A program made the translations under genes and the position numbers. The notes below the pieces were generated by a model, which made no database searches, had not been told where the DNA came from, and worked only from the letters and a program-made list of their open reading frames with translations. Source: Rhodospirillaceae bacterium (GTDB lineage Bacteria > Pseudomonadota > Alphaproteobacteria > MPNO01 > UBA2964). From it: 36,918 nt of DNA. How positions within the stretch are numbered: position 1 is the first letter of the stretch; every line of letters begins with the position of its first letter. The stretch is from contig JABJKO010000058.1 of NCBI GenBank assembly GCA_018660305.1, positions 1 to 36,918 of the forward strand. The letters are read 5' to 3'. Below, piece by piece: positions 14,541 to 23,385 of the stretch.

Positions 14541-15482
14541 TTACTTCGGTTTCAGAGCTCTATAGGGCTTCAGACGCCGAGGCGCCTCACCGCGGTTCCA
14601 TTGCCACAGCGTGCCGTCCAGTTTGAGCGCAAGGCTGGTGGATGAACCGGCCGCCACCGCCTTCACATCCTCCATGATCGGCCTCGGCTCGGTGCCGTAT
14701 TCGCTGCCCCAGGCCATCAGGATATTGTCATTGCGAATGGCGAGACTGTGCGACGAGCCGGTGGCGATGGCGCGGACACCGGACAGGATCTTGCTCCAGC
14801 GTACTGCCTTGTCGCCGAGGCCGTGACGGCCTACCGGGCCATAGATATTGCCGCCGGTCCCGAGAACATCACCGGATTTGGTAAGCAGGATCGCATGGCC
14901 GGCGTGGGCTGTGATCTGTGCCACATTGGCCGTGGTCTGGACAAAACGCCCGGTGCTTGTCAGCCTTCCGTCGCCATACTGCCCGCGATGCGCCTTGCCT
15001 TTGACAAACAGCGCGCCGGTTTCGGTAACATAATAATTGGCGCCGTCGCCGACGGCCGCGGTAACCACACCATCGGCGATCTTGCGCGGCTTGCCATCCA
15101 GACCCGCTATCCACCAGAGCGCTTTCTCATTGGTGATCGCCAGCACCCCGCTATCGCCCGCGGCGAACCACGCGACATCGGTCATCAACGTCCGGCGCCT
15201 TGCCGCATCGTCGCGAAACGCCTGCAAAACGCCGGCGCCGTTCAGCATATAGGAGACATCATCGCCAACCCCGACCTGGATGGCTTCCAGCCGCAGCCGC
15301 CGTGGTTCCCGATCACCCTGCCAGAGATAAGTCCGGCCATCGATGATCGCCATCTGCCGGTCGTAATAGGCAGCGAGAAGCGGTGAGGAACTGTCTGCAC
15401 GTGCCGAGGTGGTCGGAGCTAAAACCAACAGCAACCCACAGACCGTGCGGGTCAGGAGAAGTTGCAGATACCAAGAGGCCAT
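14541..15482 (-). CDS. Exported protein with RCC1-like repeats
   Basis: A 313-residue protein with an N-terminal signal peptide (about 1-29, TSARA-DS) and repeats of the RCC1 beta-propeller type. The clearest are VRAIATGSSHSLAIRNDNILMAWG and VKAVAAGSSTSLALKLDGTLWQW, with weaker copies earlier (VAQITAHAGHAILLTKSGDVLGTG; IQVGVGDDVSYMLNGAGVL). Each repeat has the pattern V-x-A-IA-x-G-x-x-H-S-LA-hx-x-DG-x-hxxWG. About six blades are plausible, enough for one propeller. Bacterial RCC1 proteins serve as binding scaffolds, not GTPase regulators; the ligand is unknown. The gene converges with clpS (21-base gap) and lies 86 bases downstream of the MBL hydrolase on the same strand. Confidence 0.75.
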   Translation of the reverse strand: MASWYLQLLLTRTVCGLLLVLAPTTSARADSSSPLLAAYYDRQMAIIDGRTYLWQGDREPRRLRLEAIQVGVGDDVSYMLNGAGVLQAFRDDAARRRTLMTDVAWFAAGDSGVLAITNEKALWWIAGLDGKPRKIADGVVTAAVGDGANYYVTETGALFVKGKAHRGQYGDGRLTSTGRFVQTTANVAQITAHAGHAILLTKSGDVLGTGGNIYGPVGRHGLGDKAVRWSKILSGVRAIATGSSHSLAIRNDNILMAWGSEYGTEPRPIMEDVKAVAAGSSTSLALKLDGTLWQWNRGEAPRRLKPYRALKPK

Positions 15483-15568
15483 GATGGCGAACAGTGGCGG
15501 CCGTCTCCCATAGCGTCAAGGCATCTGGGTGTGGAACGCCGCCCAATCACGAGGCTTTGATTGCTGTG

Positions 15569-16441
15569 TCACTCGTCGAGGAACCGGAAACGCCAGGAAT
15601 CGCCATCGGCGATGACGTGTCCGGCGGTGGGGCCCGGAAAATGCGCCGGCATGACCAGCGTGTCGGTTTCGGCGACTGAGTCCAGCACGGTGCGCCGCGA
15701 TTGTGCCGATTGGGCGGCATCCCAGCAAAAACAGCTGGACCAGTCGGGCTCGATGCATTGCAGGGCGTGATGCATCAAATCGCCCGAGAAAAGCCCTTGC
15801 TCGCCGCCTGATTTTACATTGACGCACACATGGCCGGGCGAATGGCCCGGTGTCGGAGTGAGCCACACCGTGTCGTCGAGGGCAAAATTGTCATCCACCA
15901 GCAATGCCTGGCCGGCTTCCATGATCGGAAGACAGTTCTGGGTCCAGACCTTGCCCGGCGGATTGTCGCCGCTCTTCGTCTTTTCCTCCCAGGCCTGATA
16001 CTCGCGGCGGCTGAAGATGTATTTGGCGTTGGGAAAACTCGGCACCCAGCGTCCGTCGATCAGCCGGGTGTTCCAGCCGCAATGGTCGATATGAAGATGG
16101 GTGCAAAAGACGTAATCGATATCCTCGAAGCCAAGCCCATTGGCCGCAAGCCCGTCGAGCCAAGGTTGTTTGGGGAAGTCATGTGGCGGTCCGTACCCCT
16201 TGTCTTCGCCGAGACAGGTATCGATCAGGATGGTGTGGTGCGGTGTGCGGACGATGTAGGTCTGATAGGTGATCACCAGCTTGTTGGCGGCCGCGTCGTA
16301 AACAAAAGGTTCCATCCCCTGGAGATGGGCAATGGCAATGTCCTTGTCGCAGGTGGGATACATAATTTCGGGGGCCCGCCAAGGACCGTCACGTTCGACC
16401 ACGCTGGCGACAGAGACATCGCCGATGGTAAATGGTTTCAT
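15569..16441 (-). CDS. Metallo-beta-lactamase-fold hydrolase
   Basis: A 290-residue hydrolase with the dinuclear zinc motif HLHIDH (His115, His117, Asp119, His120), the third-ligand segment TPGHSPGH (His200), Asp221 in FSGDLMHH and a late His in MPAHFPGP. This order is that of the N-acyl-homoserine-lactonase/glyoxalase II-like branch, whose members cleave lactones, thioesters or phosphoesters; the actual substrate is unknown. Length fits AHL-lactonase-type proteins of about 280 residues. It lies 27 bases after the 637-residue unknown protein, so it is the last gene of a likely three-gene operon with a 2OG-Fe(II) oxygenase. GGGGAAC precedes the ATG. Confidence 0.82.
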   Translation of the reverse strand: MKPFTIGDVSVASVVERDGPWRAPEIMYPTCDKDIAIAHLQGMEPFVYDAAANKLVITYQTYIVRTPHHTILIDTCLGEDKGYGPPHDFPKQPWLDGLAANGLGFEDIDYVFCTHLHIDHCGWNTRLIDGRWVPSFPNAKYIFSRREYQAWEEKTKSGDNPPGKVWTQNCLPIMEAGQALLVDDNFALDDTVWLTPTPGHSPGHVCVNVKSGGEQGLFSGDLMHHALQCIEPDWSSCFCWDAAQSAQSRRTVLDSVAETDTLVMPAHFPGPTAGHVIADGDSWRFRFLDE

Positions 16442-16468
16442 AGTGAGTTCCCCGCTGGCTATTGCACC

Positions 16469-18382
16469 CTAAAATCCAAACATATGATCGAGGCTGAACG
16501 GGCCATCGTCGGTGAGTAGTCCGTGATAACCGAACAGGCGGCAGCTGGTGTCGCGAACCACCACATAGGCGGCGTCGCCGGCACGGTCACGCTCGGAAAC
16601 CGTGAAGGTCTCCCAATAGCGCCACAGATGTGAGCCGCCACATGGTATGGCGATCTCCCGGGTGGCAATCTCTGCGCCATCGCCATCGATTAGCAGCAGG
16701 CGGGTCTCGGAGGTGCCATGCCAGGGGGTGGAAGCCGGGTAAATCAGATGGCACAGCGTATCAAGGCCATTGCTCCCGAGTCGGAGGAACAGCCGGGTGC
16801 TCAGCCCGGGCGCCCGGCCGGAATAACTTTGTGGCTCATTCTTGTAGGTGAGTACCGTATTGAAAATATGGGCGCCAAAGCTGGTCTCGGCGCCATGACC
16901 GGTGACGCGGTCCTCATACCGGAATAGCCCGTGCAGCCAGCCATCGGCCTCGCCGCCGTCCGAAAAATCATAGACCAGTTCCATATGGCCATAGCCGCTT
17001 GGCAGGGGCCCGGACCCGTTGAGCATGTCGCTGGCTTCGATGGCCTCGGCGTGATCTCGCGGCAGGCGGCCGAAATCGTGGCGGGCGATTTCCCGTCCGG
17101 TGGCATCGATCACCAGGGCGGCGATGGGAAGTTCTCTCTGGCCGGTCGCCATGGGCGTCGGCAGGGCGATGGAGCGCCAGCGTTCAGACGGCAGGATCGG
17201 GGCGGGCAGGATATAGCCCTTGCCCATCAAATTGCCCAGCTCGGCGATGGCCGGATCGGGCTTGAGATCGACCCGCTCCACATTGACGTGGGCCATGCGC
17301 CGCTTGCCGTCGCGCTTCAACACCTCATAGCGCGGCCGGACAAAATACTTGCCGGCCTGGATTTCCAGCTGCTGCGGCCAGCGCGCATCGGGCAACAGAT
17401 CCGAGACCGACAGACGGTGCGTGCCATAGGCCGGGATTGCCTTATCCAAGGTGGCGATATTGTCTGATCCCATGAGATTGAGCCCCACTGCGCCGGCGGG
17501 AATGGGGCAGGGGTGGGAATTCTGCACCCACAGCACGATTTCTTCGTCGGCATCGGCGGGCGCCGGCAGTCCGGCATAGAAATCGGACGGCCAGGCATTG
17601 GCATCATGGGTGCAGGTCAGCGCGGAGCCGTCTTCGTGCCAGATATCGAGGGCATATTTGACCACATCATGTCCGCTGATCCCCACCGCATGGATGAAAA
17701 GCTGACTGGTGAAGGCGCCAAGTCCGAAGCGCTCCCGGACATGGGCGCTATCGAGGGCGATCCCGGCCGGCCGGTCGGGAATCTCCTGGTCCCATTCGGC
17801 CAGAACTTCACCGGCTTCGCCGAACAGAATGAGATGCAGCCGTACGCCCTTTGCGCCATAGCCGGACCAGTAATTGGCCGTGGCGACCCGGCTGTGCAGA
17901 CCCTCGCCGTCGCGGAAAAAGGCGAAGTTGGTCGCGAAATTAACGGCATCCAGGTAGGTGCGCCTGTTGGTCAGCAAATCATCGTCGAGCCTGAGCGAAT
18001 CGAAGCTTTCGATAACAGCGCCGTCGGGCATCAGATGGCGGACATGATCGATCAGCCGCGCCGCATCGAAGGCGGCAACCAGCACGGTGCCGACAGCGGC
18101 TTCGGCTATTTCGGTGACCGGTTGGGCAGGGCGGCCGGCGACGGTTTCGCCGATCTGCGCGATGTCCTGGACGAAGGCGTGGCTGACTTCGAGCGCCGAT
18201 AAATCATGGAACTCGGCGAAACCGGAAAATAGCCCAAGGGGGTCATAGACTGCGACCGCCCCGGCCGCCGCCAATCGGGCGATCAGCGCCTCGGCCTTAG
18301 GCGCGGCGAGCGGGTGGCTTATGGCCTTGTAAAAGCTGTTGCCGCCTTTGACGTTGCTGAAGGTTTCTATTGTCAGTCCCAT
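16469..18382 (-). CDS. Conserved hypothetical protein, 637 residues, two-part architecture
   Basis: I do not recognise this family. The N-terminal third (1 to about 150) looks like an alpha/beta fold: ALIARLAAAGAVAVYDPLGLFSGF, then VGTVLVAAFDAARLIDHVRHLMPDGAVIESFDSL. The remainder is beta-rich with few predicted helices and many aromatic residues (VRLHLILFGEAGEVLAEWD, FNTVLTYKNEPQSYSGRA, SHLWRYWETFTVSE), suggesting beta-sandwich domains. There is no signal peptide and no clear membrane segment. The ATG at 18382 is preferred over an upstream TTG at 18421. It sits 13 bases after the oxygenase and 27 before the MBL hydrolase, so it probably works with them. A binding or modification role in a small-molecule or glycan pathway is possible but unsupported. 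Confidence 0.7.
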   Translation of the reverse strand: MGLTIETFSNVKGGNSFYKAISHPLAAPKAEALIARLAAAGAVAVYDPLGLFSGFAEFHDLSALEVSHAFVQDIAQIGETVAGRPAQPVTEIAEAAVGTVLVAAFDAARLIDHVRHLMPDGAVIESFDSLRLDDDLLTNRRTYLDAVNFATNFAFFRDGEGLHSRVATANYWSGYGAKGVRLHLILFGEAGEVLAEWDQEIPDRPAGIALDSAHVRERFGLGAFTSQLFIHAVGISGHDVVKYALDIWHEDGSALTCTHDANAWPSDFYAGLPAPADADEEIVLWVQNSHPCPIPAGAVGLNLMGSDNIATLDKAIPAYGTHRLSVSDLLPDARWPQQLEIQAGKYFVRPRYEVLKRDGKRRMAHVNVERVDLKPDPAIAELGNLMGKGYILPAPILPSERWRSIALPTPMATGQRELPIAALVIDATGREIARHDFGRLPRDHAEAIEASDMLNGSGPLPSGYGHMELVYDFSDGGEADGWLHGLFRYEDRVTGHGAETSFGAHIFNTVLTYKNEPQSYSGRAPGLSTRLFLRLGSNGLDTLCHLIYPASTPWHGTSETRLLLIDGDGAEIATREIAIPCGGSHLWRYWETFTVSERDRAGDAAYVVVRDTSCRLFGYHGLLTDDGPFSLDHMFGF

Positions 18383-18395
18383 ATTGCCCGCTGTC

Positions 18396-19031
18396 CTACT
18401 CCCCCCTTCCGCCGCCGACAACAGATTTCAGCCAGGCCGACAGTCTGTGGCGTCGATGCTCGCGCCGGACCACGGCCTCATGGGTGACCCAATTGAGCTG
18501 GATCGCCCGCCGTTCGCCGACATAGGTCTCGTGCCCGTGCCACGAATGCTCGTTGCGCCGGAAGGCGAGCAATGTGCCTGCCTCGGGCGGGACTTCGGCG
18601 GCGTAATCGTTGAGATCATTGTCCGATCGCAGGACCCGCAGCCGTCCGCCGCTGTCCCGCCATTTCTCCGTATTCATATAGATGAGCACGGTGATGATCT
18701 TGCTCTCGGTATCGGTATGGATGCGTCCATCCCGGGCCTGGCAGTGGCCGCGCACCGTCACCGTGGTCGGCCTTCCGTCGAGATCGACCGCAAATTTCTC
18801 GGCGAAGGCCGCGCGCATGTCCGGGCCTTCAAGATCCGCGATGAGCGCGTTGAAAGCCGGCCCCGGCTTGAGCCCATCGAGCGGGAAGCTGCCCGGTTTG
18901 GCGATGTCCGGATAATCGCCTTCGATCGCCTTGATCGCCCCTGATTTCAGGAATCCGGGGACGATCAGATAATCATACGGATCGCGTTGGAGCGCCGTTG
19001 CCCTGAAGCTTTCGAGATCGATGGCGGACAT
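18396..19031 (-). CDS. 2-oxoglutarate/Fe(II)-dependent oxygenase-like protein
   Basis: A 211-residue double-stranded beta-helix protein. The iron-binding HxD is His105-Thr-Asp107 in GRIHTDTESKIITVLIYMN. The distal His is in NEHSWHGHETYVGERRAIQLNWV (His162, 165 or 167), followed by Arg174/175 positioned to bind the 2-oxoglutarate carboxylate. GGRLRVLRSDNDLNDY and PEAGTLLAFRRNE are the usual strands between them. The family hydroxylates proteins or small molecules. The start at 19031 (MSAIDLESF) has GGGACG upstream; an earlier in-frame ATG at 19085 adds 18 unlikely residues. It is first in the three-gene operon ending at 15569, 100 bases downstream of the ELM1-family gene. Confidence 0.8.
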   Translation of the reverse strand: MSAIDLESFRATALQRDPYDYLIVPGFLKSGAIKAIEGDYPDIAKPGSFPLDGLKPGPAFNALIADLEGPDMRAAFAEKFAVDLDGRPTTVTVRGHCQARDGRIHTDTESKIITVLIYMNTEKWRDSGGRLRVLRSDNDLNDYAAEVPPEAGTLLAFRRNEHSWHGHETYVGERRAIQLNWVTHEAVVRREHRRHRLSAWLKSVVGGGRGE

Positions 19032-19131
19032 TGTGGCGTCCCGCAGGTTCAATTGACGATGCCGCTCCTGAGTGGAAGGCAGCACCGCGACATTACAATT
19101 GCTGACTTGTTACCACAATATGGGCGGGCCG

Positions 19132-20097
19132 TTACGCGACAATTCGCGCCAAAAGGTCGCGGACAGCGTCCACTGCACGGCCCATGTCGTCTGGCGGATC
19201 GGTGTCCCATTGTTCGATGGCGCCGGTAAACGGTCGTGTCAGGCCCCGGTCCTGAAGCGTCTGGTGGAATAGCGCGAATTTCGCCGAGCCGCCGTCGAGC
19301 TGGAAAACATAGACCGGTTTTCCGGTGGCGCAGGCCTCGGACACCATGTTCACCGAATCGCCGGTCACCACAATCGCATCCGCGAGCCCCAGCATCCCAA
19401 AATAAGGATTATCGCCGGTTCCGTCCCAGATATCGCACGGAAGCCTTTCGAGCCGCTGTTCGATGTGCCGAATATTCGCCGCCCCGGTGCGCCGTGAAGC
19501 CGTGATTGCAAGTCCCACACCGTACGTTTCAATGGCAGCGGCCAGTAAATTCGCCAACCGGTCGGCCGACTGCTCGGTCATGCGGTACTGCTTGTTGGTC
19601 CCGCCGATCAACACCGCGACCAGCGGGCGCGGCAAACCCGCATACCGATCATCAAATCGGACGGCTTCCTCGGCAAGGCGCTCCTGTGTCACGCGATGCA
19701 ATGCGCCCAGCGTTGACACCACGTTGTCGCCCTTGAGAGTGTCATGATGCGGGGCGATTACCAGATCGAACCGCGCCGGATCGACGGTCGGGTTCTGGAT
19801 CTGGACGGTGATAATGTTCGGTCCCTGCAATTTCTTGATGGCCAGAGCCGGCGCCACTGTCTGGCGGCCGGTAGCGATCAGCAGGTCCGGCCACGGGGGC
19901 TCCAGAGCGTCACCGTTCGGTCCCGGCGCCCACAAAGGAGCGGTCCAGAGCTGCGGCGGCAGGATCGACCACGGAAAACGTGGCACGATACGTTTTATTG
20001 TCGGCGTCAGTCCCAGCGCGTCGGCAAGCCCCAGGCACTGGCTCTCCATGCCTGCCTTCCCGTCGGTTAATACCCAGCATGTCGGCGTATTGGTCAT
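19132..20097 (-). CDS. Mitochondrial fission ELM1-like protein (Mito_fiss_Elm1 family)
   Basis: A 321-residue protein of a family shared by alphaproteobacteria and plant mitochondria. The N-terminus CWVLTDGKAGMESQCLGLADALG is its signature. IATGRQTVAPALAIKK, FDLVIAPHHDTLKGDNVVSTLGALHRV and LADAIVVTGDSVNMVSEACATGKPVYVFQL follow, a pattern like a GT-B glycosyltransferase donor site. In bacteria the function is not settled; some members are annotated as nucleoside-diphosphate-sugar enzymes. The gene is divergent from the Lrp/AsnC regulator across 169 bases and starts the minus-strand run that continues with the oxygenase. Confidence 0.85.
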   Translation of the reverse strand: MTNTPTCWVLTDGKAGMESQCLGLADALGLTPTIKRIVPRFPWSILPPQLWTAPLWAPGPNGDALEPPWPDLLIATGRQTVAPALAIKKLQGPNIITVQIQNPTVDPARFDLVIAPHHDTLKGDNVVSTLGALHRVTQERLAEEAVRFDDRYAGLPRPLVAVLIGGTNKQYRMTEQSADRLANLLAAAIETYGVGLAITASRRTGAANIRHIEQRLERLPCDIWDGTGDNPYFGMLGLADAIVVTGDSVNMVSEACATGKPVYVFQLDGGSAKFALFHQTLQDRGLTRPFTGAIEQWDTDPPDDMGRAVDAVRDLLARIVA

Positions 20098-20183
20098 GTG
20101 TTATTGCGGCCGGTCCGGGGGATTCCGGCAACCGGTATACCGGTGCGCGTTTTTCCCGGAAAATCGCTGCCTTCGTCCATCCA

Positions 20184-20211
20184 TTGAAATATTGTTTCAG
20201 GTTCTTATAAT
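20184..20211 (+). promoter_or_regulatory. Sigma-70 promoter of the Lrp/AsnC gene with overlapping operator-like palindrome
   Basis: TTGAAA (20184-20189), a 16-base spacer and a perfect TATAAT (20206-20211) form a strong promoter 56 bases before the regulator's start. TGAAA-N5-TTTCA (20185-20199) covers the -35. This AT-rich dyad is the kind of site bound by Lrp/AsnC proteins, so autorepression is likely. Confidence 0.65.
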
Positions 20212-20266
20212 ATAATTTCATCAATCGCCGAACAACGGCGGCAAGGCAGGGGAACGGCAAAACGGT

Positions 20267-20761
20267 ATGGCGCGCGTCAAGCTGGATCGAATCGATCTCC
20301 GTATTCTGAGAGATCTACAGGAAAATGGCCGCATGACCAATGTCGAGCTTGCGAAGAATGCCGGCATTTCGCCACCGCCCTGTCTGCGCCGTGTGCGCAC
20401 GCTGGAGGAAACCGACTGTATTCGTGGCTACCATGCGGATATCAGCCCCGAGGCGCTGGGGTTTGGCGTGACCGTTTTCGCCCATGTGGGATTGCACAGC
20501 CAGGCCGAGGCGGATTTGTTGGCATTTGAATCGTTGGTCCGCACCTGGCCCGAGGTTCGGGAATGCCACATGCTGGCCGGAGAAACCGATTTTCTGATCA
20601 AGATCGTTGCCCTGGACTGGGATTCCTATCAGAAGTTTCTCACCACCCGGCTTACCGCCGCGCCCAATGTCAGCGTCGTCAAATCGGCACTTGCCATCCG
20701 TACCTCAACCCACCGCCCCGGCGTCCCCATAGACCCCGACGCGGGATTGGCGGAAAAATAA
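20267..20761 (+). CDS. Lrp/AsnC-family transcriptional regulator
   Basis: A 164-residue regulator. The N-terminal helix-turn-helix (about 5-60) contains LDRIDLRILRDLQENGRMTNVELAKNAGISPPPCLRRVRTLEE. A C-terminal RAM effector-binding domain (about 65-150) contains VRECHMLAGETDFLIKIVALDWDSYQKFL, including the Gly that shapes the amino-acid pocket. Such proteins form octamers and sense amino acids; the ligand is not predictable. The gene has a strong promoter with a dyad over the -35, fitting autoregulation. It is followed 34 bases later by a small membrane protein. The divergent ELM1-family gene could share the control region. Confidence 0.92.
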   Translation: MARVKLDRIDLRILRDLQENGRMTNVELAKNAGISPPPCLRRVRTLEETDCIRGYHADISPEALGFGVTVFAHVGLHSQAEADLLAFESLVRTWPEVRECHMLAGETDFLIKIVALDWDSYQKFLTTRLTAAPNVSVVKSALAIRTSTHRPGVPIDPDAGLAEK

Positions 20762-20795
20762 TCCCGCTTTCTGCGACCAAATTCCAGATCAACCG

Positions 20796-21092
20796 ATGAG
20801 ACTGCACCGTCTGTGGACCGGCCATGTACCGCTCGAGACCGCCTTTTGGAGCTATGCCGTGTTTGGCGGCATTTTGGTCAATGCGCTGACCACCGGCGCG
20901 TCCCTGATACTGGTCATCCAGGAACAGCCGCTCGCGGCCCTGATGATCGGCTATGGCCCGTCGCTTCCCTATAATCTGGTTGTCACCGTGGGGGTGTGGC
21001 GTGCCGCCGCCCATGACGATGTAGACCCCGGAAAGGCGGAACGCTATCGCGCCCTTACGGCCGTGGGGATGCTGATTTTGAGCGTGATCTGA
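20796..21092 (+). CDS. Small integral membrane protein, function unknown
   Basis: A 98-residue protein starting MRLHRLWTGHVPLETAFWSYAVFGG. Two membrane segments are clear (about 16-40, and 46-68 with PYNLVVTVGVWRAAA), and the C-terminal 12 residues (AVGMLILSVI) start a third that ends at the stop. The pattern RLW-G-VPL-x-AFW-x-YGxxG ... PYNLxxxVGVWRAA recurs in small unannotated proteobacterial membrane proteins that I recall, so it is probably a real gene. The ribosome binding site is weak. It lies 34 bases after the Lrp/AsnC gene and may be cotranscribed. Confidence 0.65.
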   Translation: MRLHRLWTGHVPLETAFWSYAVFGGILVNALTTGASLILVIQEQPLAALMIGYGPSLPYNLVVTVGVWRAAAHDDVDPGKAERYRALTAVGMLILSVI

Positions 21093-21180
21093 CCGGATCT
21101 TGATCGTCCAAAGCCTTGATATGTGAGGGTATTGGCCGTGTTAACCGGGTCCCTACCACTCCGGCGTTACCCTTCCCCGG

Positions 21181-22824
21181 ATGACACGAAATTTGCCCAA
21201 TCTGGTTCATATTTACCGTCTGGCGGCCATTCTCATCGGTCTGCTGCCGGCCGTGCTGGCGCCCGTTGTCTGGGCGCAGGGTGATATTCGTCGTCAAATG
21301 TTGATGGAGCAGGCTGAGGCAGGAGATGCGGAAGCGCAGTTTGCCTTGGGGGCCAGTTACGCTTCGGGTTTGGCGGGAGGCTTCGAGAATAGATTGGAGG
21401 CCATCCGGTGGTATCGCAAGGCTGCTGAGCAAGGGCTGGCCATGGCGCAGAAAAACCTCGCCCAATTATTTGCGGAGCGCGCGCGCCGCCCGTCACATTT
21501 CATTAAGGCGTATAAATGGTATGAGATCGCCATTCCCAAAATGGCGGATCAGATGGTTGTCATGCTCCTCGGGATCGAGCAGGATAATCTTGCGAAAAAA
21601 ATGACGCTGGCGGATGTTGCCAAGGCGAAGAAATTAGCCGAGGACTGGACCAGGGACTACAAGGCTCGGACCGGGCAGGTGGATGCGCCCGCCGCTGAAG
21701 CCGAATGGACCTGCACGAAGCGGTCTATCGACGGTCCTACTCCCCTGCGCCGCCTGAACCCCTGCCTGCTGAATTTACCCAAAGGAAAATGGATCAGGAT
21801 CCATCGCCAGAAGAAGACCGATTCCGTGCGATTTGGTTTCCAGCCCCATGGTGGTGCGGCGTTCGATACAAAGCGGGGCCGGTTGGTCCTGATCGGCAGC
21901 GATACTCACAGCGACCATAGCTACCAATCCGGCGGGGATTGGATCAATGGACCGCATCTGTTCGACGTCGCGAGATTGCGCTGGATGCGTTTCTATCGGA
22001 ACGATTCAATTGTGACCTATCAGGTGAACCGGTGGGGGGCGCCCGTGGCCGGTTACAATGGCGACCGCCCCTGGCCGATGCATACCTACGGTGCGGTTAC
22101 TTACCATCCCGGGCGGGATGAGGTCGTGGTCAGCTCTCATCCTGCTCATCTTGCTCCGGAAAAATTTATTGACGTTCTGGCCGACAAATGGCGACGCATC
22201 AAACATCACCCCACCTGGATCCTGTCTTTCAGAAGCAACCGTTGGTCCACATTGCGCGCCCGGCCACAGTCATTTTTTCTGCATTCAACGACGCTGGACA
22301 GCGATCGCAATTCGATTATTGGTTACCGTTCGGACGGGGTTTTTGAGCTGGGCGGTAACCCTCGAAAATGGCGCCGAATCCTCCGCAAAGGATTGCTCGG
22401 CCATCACAGCAACTCGGTGTACGATTCTAAACACAAGGTTGTTGTCGTCTTCGGCAACCGGCCGGTTGCCAATTCGGTTGTCCAATATTCTCCGGCAACG
22501 CGAACCCAGCGACGAATGCCAACGCCCGGTCTGCGCCCCCCAAAAGACCGGCATGCACCCATGGCGTTCCATGGGGCTATTCAAAAGACCGTGGTTCTGG
22601 TGGATCAGGTTCCCGAATGGGCAAAGGAGGATCGGAGCTCGCAGACGACCGGCACCTGGCTTTACGACGCCGGCAAGGATTCATGGGAGCGGGTTGAGTC
22701 CGCCCAACTGCCCATGAACCTCGGCATGAATTACAATCTGGTCTATGATTCCGCACACAACCTATTGCTGGTGGTGGCGGCCGGCCGTGGTTACCACCCG
22801 ACAATTTGGGCGCTGCGGCTTTAG
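21181..22824 (+). CDS. Exported protein with N-terminal Sel1 repeats and a C-terminal kelch-like beta-propeller
   Basis: A 547-residue protein. A signal peptide (about 1-33, VVWAQG) is followed by Sel1/TPR-like helices (47 to about 120) including AEAGDAEAQFALGASYASGL and RLEAIRWYRKAAEQGLAMAQKNLAQLF, then a linker with two Cys. From about 205 to the end lie kelch-like strands: GGAAFDTKRGRLVLIGSD, YGAVTYHPGRDEVVVSS, NSVYDSKHKVVVVFGNR, MAFHGAIQKTVVLVD and YNLVYDSAHNLLLVVAAG. Each blade has the form YD-x-x-x-x-hhhhhG, typical of galactose-oxidase/kelch propellers. The combination is unusual. A periplasmic scaffold or carbohydrate-binding role is possible. It converges on greA with an 11-base gap. 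Confidence 0.72.
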   Translation: MTRNLPNLVHIYRLAAILIGLLPAVLAPVVWAQGDIRRQMLMEQAEAGDAEAQFALGASYASGLAGGFENRLEAIRWYRKAAEQGLAMAQKNLAQLFAERARRPSHFIKAYKWYEIAIPKMADQMVVMLLGIEQDNLAKKMTLADVAKAKKLAEDWTRDYKARTGQVDAPAAEAEWTCTKRSIDGPTPLRRLNPCLLNLPKGKWIRIHRQKKTDSVRFGFQPHGGAAFDTKRGRLVLIGSDTHSDHSYQSGGDWINGPHLFDVARLRWMRFYRNDSIVTYQVNRWGAPVAGYNGDRPWPMHTYGAVTYHPGRDEVVVSSHPAHLAPEKFIDVLADKWRRIKHHPTWILSFRSNRWSTLRARPQSFFLHSTTLDSDRNSIIGYRSDGVFELGGNPRKWRRILRKGLLGHHSNSVYDSKHKVVVVFGNRPVANSVVQYSPATRTQRRMPTPGLRPPKDRHAPMAFHGAIQKTVVLVDQVPEWAKEDRSSQTTGTWLYDAGKDSWERVESAQLPMNLGMNYNLVYDSAHNLLLVVAAGRGYHPTIWALRL

Positions 22825-22835
22825 CGCGATAGCAG

Positions 22836-23309
22836 CTACTTGAAGCGGACCTGGATGACCTCGTAGGACTTGGCGCCTTTTGGGGTGGTGACCTCCACGG
22901 AATCGCCGACAGTCTTGCTGATCAGGGCGCGCCCAAGGGGTGAGGAGACCGATAGCCGGCCTTCCTTGATGTCAGCTTCATGCTCGCCGACGATCTGATA
23001 GGTGTTTTCTTCGTCGGTGTCTTCGTCGGCCAGGGTGACGTTGGCGCCGAATTTCACCGTCTTGCCGGACAGTTTCGAGACATCGATAACCTCGGCCAGC
23101 GCGATCTTTTCCTCAAGTTCGCCAACCCGGCCTTCTATAAAGGCCTGCCGTTCCTTGGCGGCGTGGTACTCGGCGTTCTCCGACAGATCACCGTGCTCAC
23201 GCGCGATCGCGATCGCCTTGATCACGTCCGGGCGCTCAACAGTTTTCAGCCGCTTTAATTCGATTTCCAGACTATTGTAACCGTCCAATGTCATGGGAAC
23301 CTTATCCAT
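22836..23309 (-). CDS. greA: Transcription elongation factor GreA
   Basis: A 157-residue factor that enters the RNA polymerase secondary channel and stimulates cleavage of backtracked transcripts. The N-terminal coiled coil carries the family signature [26 protein letters not shown] with the acidic tip Asp-x-x-Glu. The C-terminal FKBP-like domain includes [27 protein letters not shown]. Start [11 protein letters not shown] fits the family and has AGGGG 8 bases upstream. It follows carB by 76 bases in the same orientation, an order common in alphaproteobacteria. Confidence 0.96.
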   Translation of the reverse strand: MDKVPMTLDGYNSLEIELKRLKTVERPDVIKAIAIAREHGDLSENAEYHAAKERQAFIEGRVGELEEKIALAEVIDVSKLSGKTVKFGANVTLADEDTDEENTYQIVGEHEADIKEGRLSVSSPLGRALISKTVGDSVEVTTPKGAKSYEVIQVRFK

Positions 23310-23385
23310 GGTTCAACCCCTAATAATCTGCGCCCCACCGCGCCCTTAGCCTGGCCGCGAACGGAGCGCTATTGCCTCGTTTCGT

